This document shows, one piece after another, positions 35,501 to 48,563 of a stretch of 64,000 bases of DNA. Each line of letters begins with the position of its first letter. Within the stretch, counting starts at the first letter, position 1. The translations under genes were made by a program, and so were the position numbers. The stretch is from Pohlia nutans (lineage: Eukaryota; Streptophyta; Bryopsida; Bryales; Mniaceae): positions 11,278,001 to 11,342,000 of the forward strand of contig CM040090.1 in assembly GCA_022496805.1 (NCBI GenBank), given 5' to 3'. The notes below the pieces were generated by a model. The model was not told the DNA's origin and ran no database searches. It saw only the letters and a list, made by a program, of their open reading frames with translations.

Positions 35501-37779
35501 TCTGAACCAACATGACCAGAGCCATACTAGCATTATCTGCAAAACCTGAACATTAGGAATTTAAGACCTCACTGATTTTTAACGATTTCCGTGTGATTTT
35601 GGGCATTACATTCACTCTTTTTGTTATCTTACACAATGCAGAATCCGTGCGGGATTAGTGTGAAATCTGTGCAAAAAAGTGTGTCAGAGTTTGGTGTCAA
35701 AGATCACTATTAGCACCTAGTTAGTACCAATAGTAGTCTTGAGCACCAAGCTCTATTACTATTGTTTTAATTCCAAAAAATCACTTTTTTTTATTTGATT
35801 AGGGTTTGTGGCTTGCATAGTACATACCGCAACGCCCGTCCAAGAAGATACTTTGTCTCCAATGGCAAAAGATGTCACTCCTGGGCCAAGACCAACAACT
35901 TCACCTGCAATGTCGGTGCCTGCCATTCACATGAATAGTTAACATTTTGTGCAAAATGAAGTTCACTCTAGACAATGATACATGACATGCTTGAAAGGAG
36001 CTGCAAAGCCCAACTGTTAATTCGATGAAGAATTTAGGTGGGGAATAGTTATAAAGTGGGGAATCCATTCCTAATTCTATTAGAAAGTCATTGATAGGTT
36101 ACAAGTGAAGTAGATGTTAGTGACAAGTAGACATTTAGAATAAAACAATATACAACAAGAGCCTACCATCGTTTTACTCACACCTTAAAAAAATTCATAA
36201 CTTATTCATACAAAACCCAAATAATAAGTATTTTAATGCATCGAAATCCTCTCAAAATCCCATAAACATTGAAAAGAGCTAAAAGTCGTGGCCACAACTC
36301 ATTGATTCATGGAATGGCGAATTGTACGTAAATAAATTAAGTGCACCTGGTGTGTGGGGAAGCTTGGCCGGCGCAAAAACCCTCAATAAACCTTTTTGGA
36401 TAGCTTTCCAGTCAATTGGATTGATACTGGCAGCCTCAACTTTAACCAATACCTGGTCCTTGGCTGGTCCTGGCACTGGTACTTCCACATGCTGCACAAA
36501 GTTTACGGAACATTTGGCACAACTTTTGTTAGGAAGAAATTTCTAGCAAACCCTAAAACTGCAGCAAACAAGGTGATTAAAAAAATACGCAAACACACAG
36601 AATGGGTTAGTGGCTTGGTGAATGGGGTATTTCAAATTTTAATAACTCCTACAAGTGTGAAAAAGAGAGCCTAGAAAAAGATAAGAGTCACACATTCTCG
36701 CAATCACCAACCAATTCCTGTATAGTGCACACTACTTCTGATGAGGTATCACACTCTCTACGTTCAGAGAAGAATTATCACTTGCTATAAGACCCACTAA
36801 TGCTAAGTTGACTACCGACAGATGTGTCAAATGTTCTTTGGTTGAGAGGGATAGTGTTAGTATAACCATAATGTTGTGTAAGTTCAAGGTAATAAAACCC
36901 ATTGATGACTCAAAAAGTACACTTAAATTGGATGTTCTTCATTTAAAGTGTAACTCAACAACATTGTGTAATACAACTAGGTGTTAGAAGGAGAGCAGCT
37001 CCACCGCAACCCTCCCAAAGTCCTTCACACTCAAGAACTAGATGAAAAGTGCCAAGGGCCCTTCCAAAATGCCTTTTGACTCTCAATCCTAGCGTGTCAA
37101 GAAATGGCCCTTCAAATCATTGTTTAGTTGACTATATCCCCACATTCTACTTGTGATTGGTCCATTGACTATTTGATGTGCACTTTTGATGTATGAGGGG
37201 CATGTGGGGGAGTGTAAGTGCAAGGGCTTTTCAAATGTAAATGAATAATTTCAGCCTGTAGAAGTGGGGATGCTCTTAAGCGTTAACATTGTCAAGACTC
37301 GTTTCTGTATAAATTAGCTATATTTTAGCTATTTATATAAGAAAACGATGGTTATCAGACATAGCCAACAACAATCCTTTAATGTAAGAAAAGGATGGTG
37401 CTAAGGGTAGACACCTACATTACCACTATTGTTGAAAAGAGAACATTAAGAGATAGTTGTGAGTAGCTATAGCTTTCTCAAAACTCCCATTCATTTCTCG
37501 AAGGTGGTTGTTTAGTGCATGTCAGATATGGCCATAACCTAACCAGGGTAAAGAGAAAAAGACTGCTAAGTTATAGAGCAGGAGCATCACAAGATAGATA
37601 CAAAATCCTTCATCAATCTTAGCAGTCCCGGCGAAAGAAGGAAGGAAGCTTACCTACAGCACACACTGACGGTCCAGCTTCAAAGAACCGACATATATAA
37701 TTTTACCCACCTTGAGATCTGAAGCTCCACCTCCGAACTTGGAGTACTGCACTGCACGCATCATCTGTGGAGTCGCCAT
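32524..37779 (-). CDS. Quinone oxidoreductase, zinc-binding-dehydrogenase superfamily (ceQORH homologue), 6 exons
   Basis: On the - strand, exons 37779-37711, 36491-36347, 35919-35828, 35435-35214, 34536-34278 and 32741-32524 join in frame (334 aa, TGA at 32526-32524). The MDR fold is clear: a GroES-like N-terminal half with LEAASINPIDWK-type sequence (here VEAASINPIDWK), GTDIAGEVVGLGPG, then a Rossmann half with VLVTAASGGVGTFVVQ for NADPH binding, GADEVLDYKTPAG and SIDGHSTGK-like IDGHSTGK near the end. Zinc ligands are absent, as in quinone reductases. The closest known family is the plant chloroplast-envelope quinone oxidoreductase homologue, which reduces long-chain alpha,beta-unsaturated ketones and lacks a cleavable transit peptide; none is visible here either. 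The start MATPQMMRAVQY follows the family pattern. Introns 1, 4 and 5 carry MITEs. Confidence 0.93.
32783..33173. mobile_element. MITE family F copy 1, in quinone oxidoreductase intron 5
   Basis: Inverse relative of 39007-39484 (cgaaaagtcagctc at one end, ggttaactcaa at the other). An approximately 90-bp segment is tandemly duplicated at its left end. Confidence 0.7.
33300..33860. mobile_element. 540-bp repeat family, copy 1, in intron 5
   Basis: Aligns with 41000-41485 and inversely with 40075-40609 (shared: gatattttgagcttg, tctatccatatggttaga, gcataaaa, taatcggatcacaca). The ends are degraded. Confidence 0.7.
33909..34046. mobile_element. 138-bp palindromic MITE (GGGCCTCTTT family), copy 3
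   Basis: GGCCTCTTTACACTAGAGGC mirrored by cctctagtgtaaagagggcc. In intron 5. Confidence 0.85.
34076..34262. mobile_element. CACTA-like MITE, in intron 5
   Basis: CACTAGTAGC to CTACTAGGG, flanked by AAA/AAA, ending 16 bp before exon 5 of the quinone oxidoreductase. Confidence 0.75.
34579..34758. mobile_element. CACTA-like MITE, in intron 4
   Basis: CACTAGTAGG to CTACCAGTG, flanked by GAT/GAT. Opposite orientation to the copy at 34076. Confidence 0.8.
34897..35123. mobile_element. TTAA-MITE, 238-bp subfamily, in intron 4
   Basis: TTAACCCCTGAAGGACCAAG to GGTCCTTTAGGGGTTAA, with the same interior as 3633-3870 (catggttttaaaatgacaag). Confidence 0.9.
36985..37278. mobile_element. GAGCAT-type MITE, in intron 1
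   Basis: Full-length relative of 6795-7112; ends gtggggatgctctta. Confidence 0.7.
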
Positions 37780-39006
37780 CGCTACCTCGTCCAACAACTT
37801 GACCACCGTGCAAGAAAAAGAGAAACAATCACAAGGAGCTCAAGGAGCTTAAAAGTGCACGATTGATAAGAGAGGAACTACTTAAGTTCAGGCAAGAAAT
37901 TTAATGCACGCAATTCTCCGTCGATCTTTCATATTTTTCTCGTCCAAGCAATGCCGGTGCGAGCACCGAGTGACCTGATCGCATGGAGCAGTGGGAAAGA
38001 TCACGTGAAACTTGCCGCAGTACTAGTAAGTTAAGTACGAGAATTGAACCGACCTCATCCAATAATGAATGATCTTGTTGTTCTCCGTCACTGGAGCTTC
38101 GTCACAGCTGCTGCAACGCACACTGCCCATTCACACCAAGCCTCTGCCGCACTTGCGTTCGCGTTCCCGAAATGGAGGAAGGTAAAACCCAAAAACAAAA
38201 AAATATTGAAAGCCTTGTCTTTTCTTGCTGCAACTACTGTGCAACTACAATTCACTAAGGTTGGATAACCTATTACCACCAACTTAAGCAATCTGGCCTA
38301 TTTTTGGCAGTGCTAGATTCCCAAAAAAAATATGACTGCATTCGAAATAGGTTTTGATGAGGATTGCAAAAATTTGCAACATCTAATTCGCATTTGTCAA
38401 TTTTATACAAAATTCCAAAGTGGAACGTAACCTTTTACCCATACATCACATACCAATTTCCTAAGTTCACACTTTGTTGTTCCTAGATCCGCTCATGAGC
38501 TAACCCAAAACCACCAGCTATTTCTTCGCAATTCTTGGCATGCCATTGGTCTACTTGAATAGTGAAATTGGTGGTTTTGGGTCTCAATTGTGGTGGCTCC
38601 AAGAAAGTTGTACCTGTCATAAATGGGGGAGGTGGTGGTAATAGGTTATCCAACCCTACCGCAAGTTGGGCCATGCTCCTTTTTTGCGTTGCGTTCCTCC
38701 ATGCGTTGCGTTGTCATGCGTTCGAGTAATTTCTCATTTCATATTTTATATTTCTTGTTTCCCAGCAGATTCCCTCAAAGTTACCTAACGCACGCATGGA
38801 TGCTGAAGCTCTGCTATATGTGAATGGGCCTTCACTGCTTGTGTTGGGAAATGGGTCTGTGCATAACTTAACATTCAGTAACTTTCAGTTAGCCTTCATG
38901 CACTTTGCTCATTACCTTGAGCCTCCACCTGTCCATTGAGCTACTGAAGAAGTACTCTTGGGTGTGGAATATTCCACACCATCTACTGTGGAGCTAAGAC
39001 AAAGAT
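37780..39006. other. Quinone oxidoreductase upstream region with an inverted repeat
   Basis: No gene. gttggataacctattaccacc at 38263 is the inverse of ggtggtaataggttatccaac ending at 38655, enclosing about 390 bp that may be a MITE. The immediate promoter (37780-37990) shows no clear TATA box. Confidence 0.4.
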
Positions 39007-39484
39007 AGTTGAGTCAACCGAAAAGTAGCCCATCTAACCTCCGTTTTTGCTCTACTTTTAACCTCTTTCTTGAGCTACCGTATGTGAGGGTCAAATACGG
39101 ATAGTATTGTGTCGAAATCTAATTTCCACATCATCTTTTGAGAGGTCCACGTCACCATAAACCAATCACAAGATGACATGTGGCACTTTTGGACAAAAAA
39201 TAATTAATTAATGTCGAAACTGACCACGACATAGGGAATACTTGGGTTGAATAGTGTCGTGTCATAGATTGTCTCCTTGTGGGCCATGGGCTTGGAGCTT
39301 TGGTAGAAGGTGTGGGAGTCATTGCGAGGTGTGGAGAATACTGATAGTGGCTTGCTTTAAATTGTCTCTCAACTCATCATGAACTAATTTTTGGTCTATT
39401 TATATTTCAATATGAGTTCCAAAGGAATTCAACATGAGTTTGCTAAAACTTTTCTCTTTGAGCTGACTTTTCAGTTAACTCTAG
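39007..39484. mobile_element. MITE family F copy 2
   Basis: Starts agttgagtcaaccgaaaagt and ends acttttcagttaact, inverted termini. Inverse of 32783-33173 over most of its length. Confidence 0.7.
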
Positions 39485-40074
39485 TGCATGCTAGTGAATG
39501 ATATGTAAAGTGGATGACGCAATGACCGACGTGTACCATAAACCAACCATTATATCTCCAACAGGTGTTCATTGAAAGCTTCTAATTCTATACCAATACT
39601 AGATTTGCGTGAAAAGCTTAAAGTGTTGGTTTATGTATGGGCCATCTAGATAGATAGATATGAACTCCGGTCCTCTTTCGAGGCCGGCGTGAATAAAGTG
39701 TCTGTTCATCTTGACAATGAGCCAATGCCCACCGGACAAAGGTCCATTGGTACAAGACTACTCACCTCTTTCAAGAATAGACACTTTAGTAACCAAAGAT
39801 AAATACTAGTAACACTAGTAAAATCCGTTAAATTAGAACTTGCGCGGGTATAAATTGGTGTTTGTTTTGCTGGAGGTCGCCAAGTCATGGTTTTCTAGGT
39901 TGGTTGGAGAAGGGCGTTGATTGGGCCATCTACTATAAGTTCTATTTGTTAAGATAGTGCCATGAGGCGGAGTTTCCAGAGCATGTCGTCTTGGTTTCTA
40001 GAGCCCCTTGCTCCTCTTCCAGACAACTTTCATGGGTGAAGTTACTCGCTTACCCTTAACTGGACGATGTACAG
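39485..40074. other. Intergenic, no feature seen
   Basis: No coding sequence or clear repeat. Confidence 0.45.
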
Positions 40075-40609
40075 ATTTCATCCATGTTTTCTAATCCGTT
40101 ATGCACTTTTTGCAGTGTGAATTTTTCACTAAAGATTTTATGGGAAGTTAGCTTCATACATATGAGAACCAATTAGAAAGGGGATGATTTATGGAATTTT
40201 TATGCCTCATTTCATGTTGCAGTAAATTTCTAAGATCTTAGTTCAAAAGTGTTCAAAAGTGCTCTTGAAAAAGTCAATTCGTGAAATTAAGCAACCCAAA
40301 AATCTCCCAAGAATTTCCAAAAATCACTACACTCAGAGTATTACATTTCAACCCATCACATAAATTTTCCATGTCTTATTTGTAAGGAATTGGAAAAGAA
40401 TTTTGAATAGTAAGTTTCAACTTTTATACAAAATATTGATGATAGCAATCATAGATTCAACCGTATGGATAGAATCTAAAATTCATTATGTACATCTTTT
40501 ATTTATGCATCAAGTTCCAAATATCCCTTTTAATTGCATTTTATAATGCATCTCCTGCAAAATTGTTTGATTTGAAGAAGGTTGGGATGTATTTAGGGGT
40601 TAAAAGACA
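40075..40609 (-). mobile_element. 540-bp repeat family, copy 2 (TTAA end at 40609)
   Basis: Inverse of 33300-33860 and 41000-41485. Ends GGGATGTATTTAGGGGTTAA, placing this family among the TTAA elements. Confidence 0.75.
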
Positions 40610-40993
40610 AGTTTTGGGGACTTGGGGACCAAGTTTCACATTCCATGTAAGTAGTATAATGTGGAGGAGAAGTTATCATGAAGTAACTTATAGAGGATTT
40701 TTAAGACTAAGGAAAATTATTAGGACAGGCTTCCAGATGAGGATTGGATGAAAGCCACTAGAATACAAGAAATGAGGTCTCAAGAACCACCGGCTATATT
40801 GGCCACCTATTTCGGTACAAATGGAAAACCAATTTTTGGGTTTATCCATTTCAATGATGAATAGGCAAATTTTTGCTTTTCAGTCACCCCCCATCAAAAC
40901 ATTGAAGCATGGCCTTAGTGCTTTCGTTGACTCGCTCGACCTTTCTTGGATAAAAATGGAGATAGAGAGTGTAAATTATGCCGCCTATTTGAG

Positions 40994-41485
40994 TTAGCTC
41001 CTAAATGCCTACAACCTCTCTAGATTTGGTGAATTGCAAAATGCATCATAAAATGCAACTAAAAGAGATATTTTGAGCTTGATATATGAATATAAGGTGC
41101 ACATTATCAATTTTAAATTCTATCCATATGGTTAGATGTGTGATTGCAATCACTAGTATTTTGTATAAAATTTGAAACGTGAGATTCAAAATTCTTTTGT
41201 AATTTGATTATAAATAAGATATTGAAAATTTGTACATAAAATTTGTTGTGATTGGTTGAAATATAGTACTCTTAGTGTAGTGATTTTTGGAGATTTTTGG
41301 TGCTAAATTTTATGAGTTGATTTTATCAAGAGCACTTTTACACCGAAATCTTTGAAAATTTGAATACATCACAACAACATGAAATGAGGCATAAAATTTT
41401 CACAAATCAACTCTTTTCTAATCGGATCACACATGCATGAAGCTAACTTCCCATAAAATATATAGTAAAAAATCCACATTGCAAA
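40994..41485 (+). mobile_element. 540-bp repeat family, copy 3
   Basis: Starts TTAGCTCCTAAATGCCTAC (mutated TTAACCCCTAAATGCC) and faces copy 2 across a 385-bp spacer, making a large palindrome. Confidence 0.75.
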
Positions 41486-41795
41486 AATTATATATCTTTT
41501 AATATTTAAAAATATTTTTTATTAATAAATATTTTAACATATTAATTTCATGTTTTTAATAAATTTTAAGTTTAGAATTGCAGAGCTCACTGCAAAGCCA
41601 GAGTCTCATTGTATTTTTTAAATTTGTATTTGGAGTGACATTGTTCACTCCAGTCATTGTTCATAGAGGATTTGATGAATTCTCGTTGGTTGTTCACGTT
41701 ATTCAAGGGGCTACTCTTGGCGGCAGCTCTCTTAATTTATTTATTTTATTATTTTGGGCTGCATCTTTAGGACCCTTTCAAGGCCCTCTTGACGT

Positions 41796-42344
41796 TTAAC
41801 CCCTAAGTGACCGATCGACTGTTTTCTAGTCGCAGCTAGCCCAAAGAACCGTGACTGCCCATGATCAAGAAATGACATTATTTGACTTTTGATTATTTTG
41901 TCAAAATCAAGGGTAGAGATCATGGTCTAGTGTTGTTTGATGCATTTCATTTGCAATATTGAGGTTCACTAAGGAATTTTTCAAAGACAAACACCTCAAC
42001 ATTATCCTTATGTTATAAAACTTTATTTCGGGAAAGTAATGATGTTCTCTCATTTGAATTTTTTCTTTTCAAAATTTTAGATAGAATGTCTACTTTTAAC
42101 CAGTTATACCAAATTTCATATTCTAAAAATAATATTGTAATTTGGTGAATAATAAATGGTGATTGCTTCTAAATTCATCAAAAGAGTGTCTAAAACATTT
42201 TTTGAAAGTTTGATGGTACAGATAATTACTAAACATCATGCTTCTCGATTTCTCTTTAGGACCAAACTTCATCAAAGTTGCAGAAGTAACATTTTATTAC
42301 ACATCTAAGTTTTTTCCTTATCCCCTTTGTCATTTAGAAGTTAA
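41796..42344. mobile_element. TTAA-MITE, 550-bp subfamily, copy 3 (diverged)
   Basis: TTAACCCCTAAGTGACCGATC to CATTTAGAAGTTAA. The interior aligns with 8687-9241 (ttctaaaaataa, ggaccaaacttcatcaaagttg). Confidence 0.8.
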
Positions 42345-43739
42345 GGGTTAAAATGTATACTACAATAAAGTTTGCAAAATTTAAATATTTCTATCTAAAT
42401 TAATCATTTATGCTTAGAAATGGTGGCATGTCTCTTGTCAAAAGTGCACCTAGAATATGGAAAGTGCTAGAAGGGGGTCAAATTTTAACTTTTTGAATTT
42501 TTAGCAACATACCATACTGACTACATAGCTACTATATATTTTTTTAAATCTTGAACATTTTCCTTGCTTATTTTAGTTGTTTTTGAGCAAAGCCTGTGCA
42601 GTCTTGAAATAAACCTAATGATGGCCAAAGAACAACTCAAATGTAAGGAGAAACAAGTTCGGTTATAGTGAATTTTTTTTTATCTAATTTGAGGTCGTGA
42701 GATGCACACTACTACACTAGTAGCTCAGTTGGACAAATTTTGAGTGCACATACTACACCCCCCCTTTGGTTGACCGTAGCTTGCAAAAGCCCTAAAATAA
42801 AAATTGACTCTATTTAGATTCATTAAATGTCTTGTTTGACACAAAAACGTTCCGCAAGACTTTTCATTCATTATCTATTTGGCCATGTATCAAAGCCCTG
42901 CTCTTAATCTACTTCATTGTACACAAAGAACGATTTTGAACAAAATTTGTGTTATTCAATACTTTAAAAATCGCTCCTCTTCATATTGGGCATACAATAT
43001 GCACATCTATTTTGCGCATTGGAATTATTTTTGCAAAATAACAGAACACGAAAGTTGATGATTGCCAATCTACTTTAATTGAAAATATTTAATTCAAAAA
43101 CTGCAAAACAAGTGGGCTGGCGTTTGCCTCGTTCCATGAAATTCACAATTCCAATTTACAATTGTAACTATCTCCCACATATACTTCTCATGTTTGGATA
43201 AATTAATGAAAAAAATGTTTAAAGCAAGATAATGTAGCTCTAAATTTAATGCCGCAAGGTGTAGGTTTAAAAATTGTGCTACTCAAAATTATTACCCAGA
43301 TTGTCACCACAATAATACATGTGGAAGTAAAGTTTTGAGTTTAGTTCAAGATTTGAAGTCCCAAGAAACTCGTGGTTGTACTAATATAAAGAACTAGTAA
43401 TTATGAATTTCACCATATTAAGTAGCCATACTATCATTTTCAATACAACACTTTCAATTTATACATAATAGATTGCAAATTTACATTGTCCAAATCAAGT
43501 CTAACTTAATTGCCAATTATTCCAACCATTAGCTAGTATGCATACTGTCTAATACCTAAAGACTTTTACTTAAATACTACCACTACATAATAAACTTGTG
43601 AAGCATCGCTCATCCAAATCCATCTCCTAAACTTTTTAAATTCCAAACCTAGGCTAGTAGACTATTTCAACTAAACTACATTAAGCTATTAAACACACAA
43701 TCCCTTCATTACGCCATTTGTCAACTATTTAAATCAATC
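42345..43739. other. AT-rich intergenic, no feature seen
   Basis: No coding sequence, RNA gene or clear repeat was found. Confidence 0.5.
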
Positions 43740-46648
43740 AAGATTGGTCTCGGGACGCACCCTAGTGTGAACCGTCGAAACGCTTCACGTTAGTGATAAA
43801 CTCTTAATTTTAGAGTTTTGATTTGTTTAGCAATTTACATTTGTCTAACCGGGACATTTTAGCCGGTTAGACAAATTCCCGGATTTTGTTGCATTTAGTG
43901 TTCGGTTTTTATTGGCAATATTAGATTCCTTTTTATCTAGATAATTTTGTGTGTTTATTAGCTTCTAACAATTTGATTGATTGATTATGTGCAATTGGGC
44001 CGTTTGCCCTTTTATTTTACTCGATGATTTTTTACCTATTTCTATTGCTTGTCATTCTAATTCATTAGTTAGTCTAATTGATTAGTCTATTTTATTAGTT
44101 GATTGAGTTATTCTTTGTGGGGTGTTATTTTAGCCTTTTGTTTAGTCTTATTTTATTAATTTATTGTTGAGTTTATTCTTTAGCCTATTAGAGTGAGTTT
44201 AGTTTATGTTAGTAGATTAGTGTAGTGTGGGACTCCCGGTGAAGTGGGGGTTAGGTGGTAGTTAAGTGGTAGTTTAGGGTTTTGATGGAGTTGGATGAAT
44301 ATTTCTAGGTGGATGGATGTAGTTTTGGTGGGATTCAAAATCCCACCGTGCCGCTTCTGCGGCCGAGCCAGTTCATTGTGTCTGCACCGTTAGAGTTTGA
44401 GAGGGACGCTTCAGTTTTTTCAGATCTAGATCTAAGTTTTGCATTTTGGGTTTTTTGTAAGGAGAAAGTAGGTGGAAAGAACACCAAATAATAGCGTAGG
44501 CCTTGGAAGATTAGAAAGGAGGTTTTTGTGAGCGAGGAAGTTTTTGTAGAAAATTAGGAAGAATTATATTGTTGTTTTTGACTTGAAGAGAGTTGGAGGA
44601 AAACCATGAAAATTTAGTGTAGAAGGTTGGAAAAAAGAGTTACTTGTTTTTGGGAATTGGTGTGGCTCTTATTTGGGTTTTGGTATATGTGATTGGATTG
44701 ACGTCTGAGGTGACAACCTCGAAGGTCACCTGCGGCGGAATTGGGAGCTACAGCGATTGGCCCGGAATTTACGGCGGGGAAGATCACGCCAAGACGACGA
44801 AACGAACAAGGCCGTGACGGTGGACAACCCATCGACAGACGGAAGGAGGGCGGCGAATCCAGCAGCCAAGACGATCAGGAAGAACAACAAGAGACGGCGA
44901 CCACGACTGCGCTGCAGTCGAGAGCTTCAGCGCCGGAATTTCCGGCGGGCAGCGAGGTGACCGCGGCGAAGACCAAGAACAGGGCGGGTCGGAGCTGCTG
45001 TCGAAGCAGCTTGACGACGAAGATCACGATGGGAAGATTGCACCAATAGAAGACCAGCAGCAGCGGCGATCGAGAAACCACGACGGCCGACTACAGCAAG
45101 CTAAGACAGACAACCACGGTGAAGGTGAATTCACGACGAACCCAGGGCCGCGAATTACGGCGACCAACCACGGCGATCGAGTCCACGGCGATCGAGTCCA
45201 CAACGAGACAGGGGATGAGACGACCAGCATGCGACGGTGAGCAGTCAGAAAACGAAAACGACGGCGATCAAACGAAGGCGACCAAGACCGACAGCAACAG
45301 AGGGCGGCGAATTGATCACAAAGGCAACGATCAGGAAGACAAGAAGAAGACCACGATCAGGAAGACAAGGCGACGGAAGCAACGGCGGCGATCAAGGGGC
45401 TGCGAAGGCAGAGACGACGAACACGGCGACGAGGGGCGTTGCAGGCTGCAGCGTCGAAGCTCGACGGTCACCTGTCCTCTCCCGTGTGATATTACGGAGG
45501 GGCCAGGGTGATATTATAGAGGGACGCATCCCTCATCCCTTTGTTCTCACAATTTTTGGATTCTTTTAGCCTAATTAGACTTGATAGTAATTAGAAGGCT
45601 AGTGTAAAAACCTTATTATAAAATTGGTAGTTTTAATTACCAAAAACCATTTGTGTGCATTCACTTGTTTCATCAATTGTGGTGAGTTAGTTGTGTTGTA
45701 TTTTGCGAATGCTTTGAACTTGTTATTCCTTTTGGTGTTGGTTGTGGGTGAATTTGGTCCGGTAAAGGTTATAGTGCGGAAGCGCTGCCCGATTTTCACC
45801 GGGCCAATTCACTATTAGAAGTTTAGACAATTTAGGATTTTTAACACTAGGGCTTAGTCCAATTTTCCCCATTTTTTACCATTTTAATTAGAAGTCTCCA
45901 CACAAACGCTTAGGTTAATAGGAGTCCATTGCTTGCGTCTATAATTCACCCACTTTCCGGCTGGACATATGGGCTTTTGACCGGCGACGGTCAAAACACT
46001 CATACCTTGTTAACACCCATTGTAGTATCCTCTCCCATCTAATCAATTGTGGTCTAGCACAATCACTTGTGGAATACGTTCGTGAGCTTAGAGCCAAGAC
46101 ATCTTTTGGAGGATCTGGAAGCTTTGGGATGAAGAAACCGGCACGGGGTGTCTAGGGGATTCAACCCTAAGCCGTGCGCCACCACAAGTAAGCGCAGAGG
46201 TGTCGTTTATGTTTACACTTAATAGGTTGGTTTTGCTGACGACAAGGTCGTTGGCCGCCAGCTTATGTTTTTTTTGATTGGTGGGGAGTAAGCTAAGGGG
46301 TTGGCTTTTCGAATGACTACGTCATTCGCCGCCGCCTCATAAATAAGTTGCCCCGTGTTTTTGTTTATAGGAAAGTATCATTTTTATTTATTTTTTGTCC
46401 GGTCCTCTTAGAAATAATCGTACTAGACAATCAATATTGATTAAAATCGATTTTGATTGGATCGGTTTTGATTAAAATAGTCAGAATTGTTTTGATTATT
46501 ATTGTTGAAATTGGTTTGATTAATAGATTTAGAATCAATTTTCTTTAGTAGAGTTAGAATCAATTTTTATTAGTAGAAATACATTCGATATTGATTAGTA
46601 AAACTCCCTAGGGTTTTACTGCAATGATGGCTAAAAGAATATTTCTCG
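43740..46648 (+). other. Probable LTR and leader of gypsy-1
   Basis: This lies directly upstream of gypsy-1 gag. 44700-45480 is GC-rich with simple-sequence-like acgacg/cggcgatcgagtccac repeats and frames on both strands that look compositional. Hairpins such as cgaatgactacgtcattcg (46307) occur before gag. No LTR boundary or primer-binding site could be set because the other LTR is outside the window. Confidence 0.4.
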
Positions 46649-47524
46649 ATGGTTACAACTCGATCGGGTTCTATTTACCGTGATCCTTCATTATTTAGAT
46701 TCACATACGGTAGAGTTAGGCAATTACAAATAGAAATTGAACCCAAGGATTTGGAGGAAGAATCTTTAGATTTAGATTTCCCACCGGTTATCCCGCTTCC
46801 AATGGCGAATCCGGCGGATGCAATGATGGCACCAAGGAGGCTTCTCATTGTGATGCCCCCGGACCTAGCTCCTCGATCGATGCCCGTACACCTCCCCAAG
46901 TTTTCTGAGCTGGCTCACGAGGACTCATCCAACCACATAGAGCGATACATCGAGACCCTCGTGATTAATGTCATTCCCGACGAGACATATCGATTAGTGA
47001 GGTTTTCTACTACGCTAGAGGGACAAGGTTATGCGTGGTATCGTTCGCATGCCCCCGAGACTTTTGCCGATTGGCCTTCATTGCAAACGACATTCCTTAG
47101 GCAATTTAGGCCCGAGACCGGGCAACAAAATGCGCTAGTAGCATTCACGGGGATGCGCCAAGGTCCCACGGAGGAGATCTCGGAGTATATCCGCCGGTTT
47201 AATACGGTAGTTACCCGGTTCGTGGGAAACCATTTAACCGCGGAAACCATTCGGTACTATTTTATTCAAGGGTTCAACAAACAATCAACCATCCGGGATG
47301 TGTTGAACGCCGAACCCGCCACCGTAGAGGATGCCAAAACGGCGGCATATCACGTGGAAAGGATAGATACGGAAAATAACCGGATGTGGAACCGAACCGT
47401 GGCGCCGGTACCTTCTTTCATTCCCACTCATTATACACCACCGCATTCGGTAGAGATTGACACGGGGGAGTCATCTTGGACTCATGCTCCATATAACCCG
47501 GTTACGTTCATCCCGTTCCCCTAG
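46649..47524 (+). pseudogene. gag: gypsy-1 Gag, N-terminal part
   Basis: 291 codons from ATG. The retrotransposon Gag domain is visible in YAWYRSHAPETFADWPSLQT, FLRQFRP and ISEYIRRFNTVVTRF. The frame ends at TAG and Gag continues in other frames downstream, so the gene is broken. Confidence 0.88.
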
Positions 47525-48563
47525 ATTCGAGGCCACCGACTCCTCAAATCCAATGGTACCCGCAACCAAAATCCACTAACGTGGGCCGGTTGTCGGAATT
47601 GGTGGAGTGGTTCAAATAGGCTAATGACGATCTTAAGGTGGATATGATGAGAATCATTAAATCTCTAGGGGATCAATTGACAATGGCGATCAATGCCAAA
47701 AGCACAAATGCGTCACCTCCTCCTAATGAGACTGAGAATTTTCCTACTAATATTTGGTGTAGAAATTGCAATGATTACGGTCATAGCGAGCAATTTTGCC
47801 AACATCCTAAGAATCACGGTCTGTATGTGCCTCCCCAAGTCCGGGCAAATTCATCTAACCCGTTGGGAGGTAATCAACCTCAACCAAGAGGGGTACCGTG
47901 TCCAACGTGCCACCAGATGCATCCTCTTGGTTCGGGAATTTGGTGGGTGGAGTCCGGAGTTGTGTGTGGTAGTTGCGGGGAAATCATCCTACCGACAAAT
48001 GTTGGCGTCCGCAAAAGGGACCGGGGCCGGGGGGTTCAAATAATCTTAAACCGGCTCAAAATTTCTTTTATGATAAATCGGCCTAAGGTCCGCAACAAGG
48101 GTACCATGTGCATTCGTATCCATCGCCATGGTGCTCTCTACCCGCCGGTAGTTCTTCACCGCAACCACCGAGCCAAGGTTCGGGACCGAGTAACATTAGC
48201 TCCCATTATTACGTGGGAATGCATCCGGTCCCACCTAGTTCACCTCGGCGACCGGTTTATCCATCCCCGGGGACTTCCCAAGATGCCCGGTATGGAGTTA
48301 TGCCGCCCAATAGTTTTCAAACCCTGGGAGTTATGCCACAAAACCCTCATCCTCCAAATCATCAAAGTATAAACATTATTATACATGAGGATGAGGAAAC
48401 CGTCGTGGCTAGCTCTAGTTTAGGACCGGTAGAGCACAATCTGGCGGTCATGACACGGCAACAACGGGCAAATAATCCATCCCTGGAGTCTAACTCCGTG
48501 GAAGCTAGTGTCTCGGAAGAGGCACCGGATATCCCCGCCGTTAATGATTTTTTGAGGGACTAG
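47525..48563 (+). pseudogene. gag: gypsy-1 Gag, zinc-knuckle and linker, frameshifted
   Basis: A CCHC knuckle CRNCNDYGHSEQFC lies at 47758-47799 in one frame; the proline-rich linker resumes in a second frame from about 48108 (GPSNISSHYYVG). At least two frameshifts separate these from the first Gag part. The frame stops with TAG at 48561. Confidence 0.8.

Noticed and set aside
44741..45569. Long overlapping frames in the gypsy-1 leader
   Set aside because: Arg/Thr-rich translations from acgacg/cggcga repeats, open on several frames and both strands, so composition explains them.
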